DNA of 21,344 nucleotides from contig JAHNZQ020003149.1 in assembly GCA_019155205.2 (NCBI GenBank), positions 165,001-186,344 on the forward strand, in the 5' to 3' direction. This stretch comes from Gracilaria vermiculophylla. Its lineage: Eukaryota; Rhodophyta; Florideophyceae; Gracilariales; Gracilariaceae. Of the stretch, positions 17,601 through 21,344 are shown one piece after another. The position numbers and the translations under genes were made by a program. The notes beneath the pieces are model-generated. The model had not been told where the DNA came from. It saw only the letters and a program-made list of their open reading frames with translations, and searched no databases. Position 1 is the first letter of the stretch; every line of letters begins with the position of its first letter.

Positions 17601-19787
17601 TTCCGCCTATTCATCTTCTTTGTTTTTGGTTTCCTGGCCATAATTATCGCCGGTGTCGCGTCCTTCTCCTCACAATTTGGCTCTATTCGTGCTTCAGTTC
17701 GTCTGCATGAAAAGCTGCTACTCTCTGTCTTTGGAGCACCTAGCTCATTTTTCAATTCGACCCCTGATGGCCGTCTCGTGAACAGATTCAACTCTGACCT
17801 CGACAAGATTGATTCATCACTTGCCTCTACGATACAGTCTTTGTTGCGTTTAGTTCTCAACCTTATTTTCACGTTGGGATTAATAATGTGGGCAACGCCG
17901 ATGTTTATCTTAGCAATGATTCCCATCGCCGCCGTATGTCTCTATGTGCAGGAATTTTATCGAAAGACAAGTGTGGATTTGCGCCGCCTTGAAGCTCTTG
18001 CGAGAAGTCCCCTATACTCACATTTCAGTGAAACGCTGGACGGAGTGGTGACAATTCGTGCTTTCGGTGACGTGCCACGAACAACCTTAATCAACAGCCA
18101 GTACACTGATTCGCTTGTTCAAACAACCTATGCGACAGCGTCCGCTAATCGTTGGCTTTCCGTGCGCCTCGAAGGGCTCGGGACCATTCTGATCTTTGCT
18201 GCCACTTTGCTGGCGGTGATGACGCCACCAGACAATGTTTCTGCAAGTATGATTGGCTTGGTTTTGTCGTACACCATGCAAATATTAGGGAATATGACGT
18301 GGAGTGTGAGACAATTCACAGAGACGGAGTCTCAAATGAGTGCCGTTGAACGTGTTGCGGAATATTCTCAACCTCCGTTCCCTCAAGAAGAAAAAGGTGG
18401 GCTGGAGCAGTTTATGAAGGATCAAAGTCGCAAGTCACACACCATCACGAGGAGCGAATCCACTGGGTTAATTTCTAAAGAGACAGCAAGTCATCTCACC
18501 CAAAGTCTCACGCCCCATAGATCTCGCTGGCCTCGCCGCGGCAAGATTGCTTTCAAGGAAGTCGAAATGAAGTACCGTGACGACTTGGAACCGGCTCTTC
18601 GAAAGGTTTCGTTCACTATCGAGCCTGGGGAGCACGTTGGTATTGTTGGTCGAACTGGCGCAGGTAAGAGCTCTGCCATTCAATCCTTGTTTAGGTTGTA
18701 CGAACTCAGCAAGGGCCGTATTATGATTGATGATGTGAACATATCTTCGATGCGCTTGTTTGACTTGCGTTCAGCCTTGGGTGTCATTCCACAAGAGCCG
18801 GTTTGCTTTTCGGGAACTATTCGCTCAAATCTCGATATGTTCGGAGAGCATTCCGACAGGGATGTGCAAAAGGCATTTGATGCTTGTGGGCTGCAGGATA
18901 CGATGAAAACGAAAGTTAATCTGGACTTTGAAGTAGCTGAAAATGGATCAAACTTGAGTGTCGGCCAGCGCCAATTGCTGTGTCTTGGCAGAGCGTTGCT
19001 GAAAGACAGCCAAGTTCTCGTCCTTGACGAAGCGACATCAAGCGTGTCGAACGCTACCGACGAGAAGATACAGAAAACTTTGAGAGATGAGATGGGGCAT
19101 TGTACGATATTAACGGTTGCACACCGCCTTCACACGGTTATGCGAAACGACAAAATCATTGTGATGGATAGAGGACAAGTGGCCGAAATAGGTAGTCCAA
19201 ACGAGCTTTTAAGTCGACCCTCGCGTTTGAGCGATCTAGTCGACGAAACTGGACCAGCCACGGCGGCCCATCTTCGCTACCTGGCTTCCCTGCCCCGGTA
19301 TCGAGGTGACAATGCTCACCACAAGAAGGTGAACTCGGAAAGTCTAGCCCCCGCCAATGGAAACGAAAAGAACTTTTTGCATATTTCCCGAGTTCAAGAG
19401 GCCAAAAGGTCTCTTCGCGAGAATGTTAGAGCAGCATTCTTGGAGTTGAGAGCAGCTCTGACTGAATACGACTCAAAGGCGTGGAAAGAAGAGCTCCTAG
19501 CTTCAAACGTAGACGAGTCGCAATGGAAAGAAAACTTGTTGGCCATGGTGTCAAAGCTTTCAATGCTTGCTAACAGTTTGTCCGTAGACGTACACGATGA
19601 CCTACATGGCAGCAGTTCAAGTTTTGGCACGGGAATCCCTCCCCGCTCTGTGAACTTTTTGGCGGAAGCAATTCAAGGTGGCAATTCTCGCGTTGACATG
19701 CCGATACGTTCCGAACGAAGTTCTCCAGCGGATTCAGATTCTTCAACCGAGTTTTCTCCGATCGCTCAACTGCGGAAGAAATCCTAA
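14678..19787 (+). CDS. ABCC-family (MRP-type) ABC transporter, two exons
   Basis: A full-length ABCC pump of 1675 residues. The family exports glutathione and other conjugates across vacuolar or plasma membranes; substrate and membrane are not shown here. Exons are 14678-15514 and 15597-19787; the 82-nt intron has GTAAGT/AG borders in phase 0. Order: TMD0 with about five hydrophobic segments (1-149), linker FDWVTDTVVTGRSRALEFSD (192-211), TMD1 (with VKLYAWE), NBD1 with Walker A GPTGSGKST (617-625), LSGGQ (709-713) and Walker B FLDDPLSAVD (731-740), then TMD2 and NBD2 with Walker A GRTGAGKSS (1297-1305), LSVGQ (1399-1403) and Walker B VLVLDEATSS. NBD1 has Asp in place of the catalytic Glu, as usual for ABCC. 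The D-loop of NBD2 reads SSVS, without the usual Asp. After ETGPATAAHLRYL, which resembles the end of plant ABCC proteins, comes an unusual tail of about 170 residues. Confidence 0.95.
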
Positions 19788-20039
19788 GGTCAGAGATTTG
19801 AACCGAAGCAATGATTCCCTAAACAGAATATTTTGCTCATTTCATGAATCTGATATTCTTCGGGTTTGCTCTCGACATGTGGTTTCCTGGCATTTGAAAC
19901 CTTTTTGCTGTGCTTTCCTACTATGTATAGTATGCCATTGTGCACAAGAAAATTGTGTGGCGCAATTGCTACCTTGGCATGTCAGGTCCAAATGATTTCC
20001 ACCCAGATATTGAATGTTGACAGAGATTACGCCTAGTAG
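19788..20039. other. Intergenic region after the ABCC gene
   Basis: About 250 bp of AT-richer DNA between the ABCC stop codon and the first transposon terminus. It should hold the ABCC 3' UTR, but no AATAAA is visible. No other feature is supported. Confidence 0.5.
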
Positions 20040-20095
20040 ATATACAGTGCGTTTCAAAAACATATTACCCCTCAAAAGTGCGCCAAAACTGTACT
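20040..20095 (+). repeat. Tc1-like terminus (family shared with the left end of the window)
   Basis: After TA at 20043-20044 the terminus starts CAGTGCGTTTCAAAAAC. 20040-20059 is an exact reverse complement of 2669-2688, and similarity continues, with gaps, to about GCGCCAAAACTGTAC. The distance to the transposase ATG at 20468 (about 420 bp) is far longer than in the left copy (about 127 bp), so this terminus probably belongs to an older element cut by the next one. Confidence 0.8.
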
Positions 20096-20155
20096 GTAGG
20101 CTAGATTTTGCACATAGTCTATGTAGAATCGTTTCAAAAAGATAAAAGTGCCGTG

Positions 20156-20344
20156 CAAAAAGATAGGACCACCCCCAGAATACAGCTTGTGGTCAACATG
20201 GTTCTATTTTTTTTTGTAAAACACACAGCACAGTTGCGAATAAAACTGAAGCACTAAAACACACACTACATTATTCATAAAACAAATCAGTAACATTACA
20301 CAAATAAAAATAAATTTTATAGCTGTTCAAAAAGATAGGTCCAC
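20156..20344 (+). repeat. Paired direct repeats in the transposon 5' end
   Basis: The outer copy is GCAAAAAGATAGGACCAC (20155-20172) and the inner copy is TCAAAAAGATAGGTCCAC (20327-20344). They share 16 of 18 bases. A third partial copy, TTTCAAAAAGATA, lies just outside at 20132-20144. They are the likely transposase-binding sites. Confidence 0.75.
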
Positions 20345-20405
20345 TTTAGGTAAACGTTCAATATTTAACTCTCAACGGCTCCTTTAATTCCAAAACATGT
20401 TCACC

Positions 20406-20413
20406 TATATAAA
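20406..20413 (+). promoter_or_regulatory. Likely TATA box of the transposase gene
   Basis: TATATAAA lies 55-62 bases before the transposase ATG, in AT-rich DNA downstream of the inner repeat. The position suits a core promoter with a short 5' UTR. Confidence 0.5.
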
Positions 20414-20467
20414 CAAGATTCTCTACCACTACGAAATCATTTTAAAAAGTAAGAAGCATATCGCACT

Positions 20468-21193
20468 ATGGGCAGAGGTAAGCATCTTTCTGAAGAAGAA
20501 AAAGGAAAAATTGCAGCACTATCTATCGTAGGTGGAAGCTCTAGAGATATTTCCAAAGCGATAGGAAGGTCTAAAACAGGCGTCCTAAACTACTTAAACA
20601 AGAAAAACAACTATGGAAAGTCGAAAAGCCCGGGAAGGCCGAAAATAATAACTACAGCAATTGCACGACGAGTGGTTCGGGAAGCAGTGAGGACATCAAA
20701 TTCATCAAATTCTATTCGTCAAGCACTCGATCTGTCAGTCAGTGTTTCTACCGTTTGCAAGACATTGAATCAGAATCCGAATATTAAATATAAGAAGAAG
20801 AACTGCACTCCTTTATTGACGGATACACACAAAAAAATGAGAGTGAAGTGGGCCAGGACGTTTGTCACGTTAAAGGAATCAGAGTGGAACAAAGTTATAT
20901 TTAGTGATGAGAAGAAGTTTAATTTGGATGGACCAGATGGATTTCAGTACTATTGGCATGATATAAGGACGCAGGAAAAAATATTCTATAAGCGTCAAAA
21001 TGGGGGTGGTTCTTTAATGATTTGGGCAGCGTTTTGTGGCAATGGAAAAACAAATTTAGCCGTTCTAAGTGGTACACATAATGCACAGGACTACACCAAC
21101 ACATTGGAAGAGTTTTTATTGCCATTTGCGTTTGAAGTCTACGGTCTTGATTGGAAATTTCAGCAAGACAATGCTTCTATACATACTGCAAAC
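20468..21193 (+). pseudogene. Tc1-like transposase, 5' three-quarters intact, C-terminus lost
   Basis: A DDE transposase of the Tc1/mariner superfamily that cuts at its own ends and inserts at TA. About 241 residues are in one frame without a stop. There is a first helix-turn-helix (about 8-45), a GRPKI basic hinge at 56-60, and a second helix-turn-helix (about 75-105). The catalytic domain has Asp147 in IFSDEKKFNLDGPDG and Asp234 in FQQDNASIHT. The third acidic residue should lie 34-35 residues after Asp234, but similarity ends at about residue 242. The frame then runs through foreign GC-rich sequence to a stop at 21326-21328. The missing Glu/Asp and C-terminus make it inactive. The clean reading frame suggests a much more recent loss than for the two relics at 1.9-3.1 kb. 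Confidence 0.92.
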
Positions 21194-21344
21194 TGTAGTG
21201 CAAACTACGAACGTGGTACAGACACGAGCCGCGTCGCGGAAGCACCACCAAGGTGTTCAAGCTTGCTCTCAATGAGAGGTGGCACAGCGAGAGAGCCCTC
21301 TGATAGGGTCGACACGAGCCGGGTGTAAATCCGGGCGACCCCGT
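21194..21344. other. GC-rich sequence of unknown type interrupting the transposase
   Basis: About 150 bases unlike the AT-rich transposon run to the window edge. GACACGAGCCG occurs twice (21221-21231 and 21311-21321), 90 bp apart. TGGCACAGCGAG (21280-21291) is close to a Pol III A box, and GGTGTAAATCC (21322-21332) is a weak B box. GGGTCG (21306-21311) can pair with CGACCC (21336-21341), enclosing CCGG/CCGG. These fit a tRNA-derived short element or another insertion, but acceptor pairing for a tRNA gene is lacking. Confidence 0.4.

Larger units (their letters stand above)
20145..21193 (+). mobile_element. Tc1-like transposon with IR/DR-type 5' end, truncated on the right
   Basis: The 5' end begins near AAGTGCCGTGCAAAAAGATA (about 20146-20165) close after a TA. 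Two direct copies of CAAAAAGATAGGWCCAC lie at about 20156-20172 and 20328-20344, 172 bp apart, followed by a TATATAAA box (20406-20413) and the transposase gene. This resembles the IR/DR ends of Sleeping Beauty-type Tc1 elements, where two transposase-binding repeats lie about 165-200 bp apart. The 3' end is missing: transposase similarity stops at about 21191 and unrelated GC-rich DNA follows. Confidence 0.72.

Noticed and set aside
21273..21344. A tRNA gene at the right edge
   Set aside because: A-box-like and B-box-like motifs exist, but the T-arm has a mismatch, the loop lacks TTC, and the 5' segment does not pair with the 3' acceptor side.
1..21344. CRISPR arrays, bacterial operons, rRNA genes or prophage genes
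   Set aside because: Genes have GT-AG introns and eukaryotic start contexts. No spaced repeat array, rRNA-like sequence or phage module was seen.

Overview
This window looks like nuclear DNA of a photosynthetic eukaryote, most probably a red alga; the assignment is inferred. Genes carry GT-AG introns in small numbers (three in one gene, one in another, none visible in the rest). A nuclear gene for the plastid protein ClpR has an N-terminus of the red-algal transit-peptide style (Met-Thr-Ala-Phe-Val-Ser-Ser-Phe, then Arg/Ser/Pro-rich, with no signal peptide). The other genes are an ER quality-control lectin, an E2 enzyme, a fatty-acid isomerase, an ABCC transporter and an F-box protein, all ordinary eukaryotic functions.

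Layout. Bases 1-3090 are a graveyard of mobile elements: the integrase/chromodomain end of a decayed Ty3/gypsy retrotransposon with a possible 3' LTR, then two decayed Tc1-like DNA transposons in opposite orientation. Bases about 4475-19787 are a gene island with six recognised genes in three head-to-head pairs: UBE2H-type E2 (-) with F-box/beta-propeller (+), ClpR (-) with OS-9 lectin (+), and enoyl-CoA isomerase (-) with ABCC transporter (+). Each pair shares a GC-rich or C-rich intergenic region of about 350-590 bp. The spaces between 3' ends are less GC-rich. One of them (12.6-13.1 kb) holds exon-like pieces of a gene I cannot identify. Bases 20040-21344 are again mobile: a Tc1-like terminus, a second Tc1-like element with a two-repeat 5' end of IR/DR type, and a transposase broken after its second catalytic Asp by unrelated GC-rich sequence that runs to the window edge.

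Functional links. No operon logic applies. UBE2H-type E2, the F-box protein and OS-9 all belong broadly to ubiquitin-linked turnover or ERAD, but nothing in the sequence shows that they act together. ClpR points to the plastid Clp protease and the isomerase to beta-oxidation, possibly peroxisomal from its Ala-Lys-Ile end. The ABCC protein is probably a vacuolar or plasma-membrane conjugate pump.

I did not find a new multi-gene system. The best leads are the unidentified spliced gene near 13 kb, the Tc1 termini that flank the gene island in inverted orientation, the IR/DR transposon end, and the unexplained sequence at the right edge.
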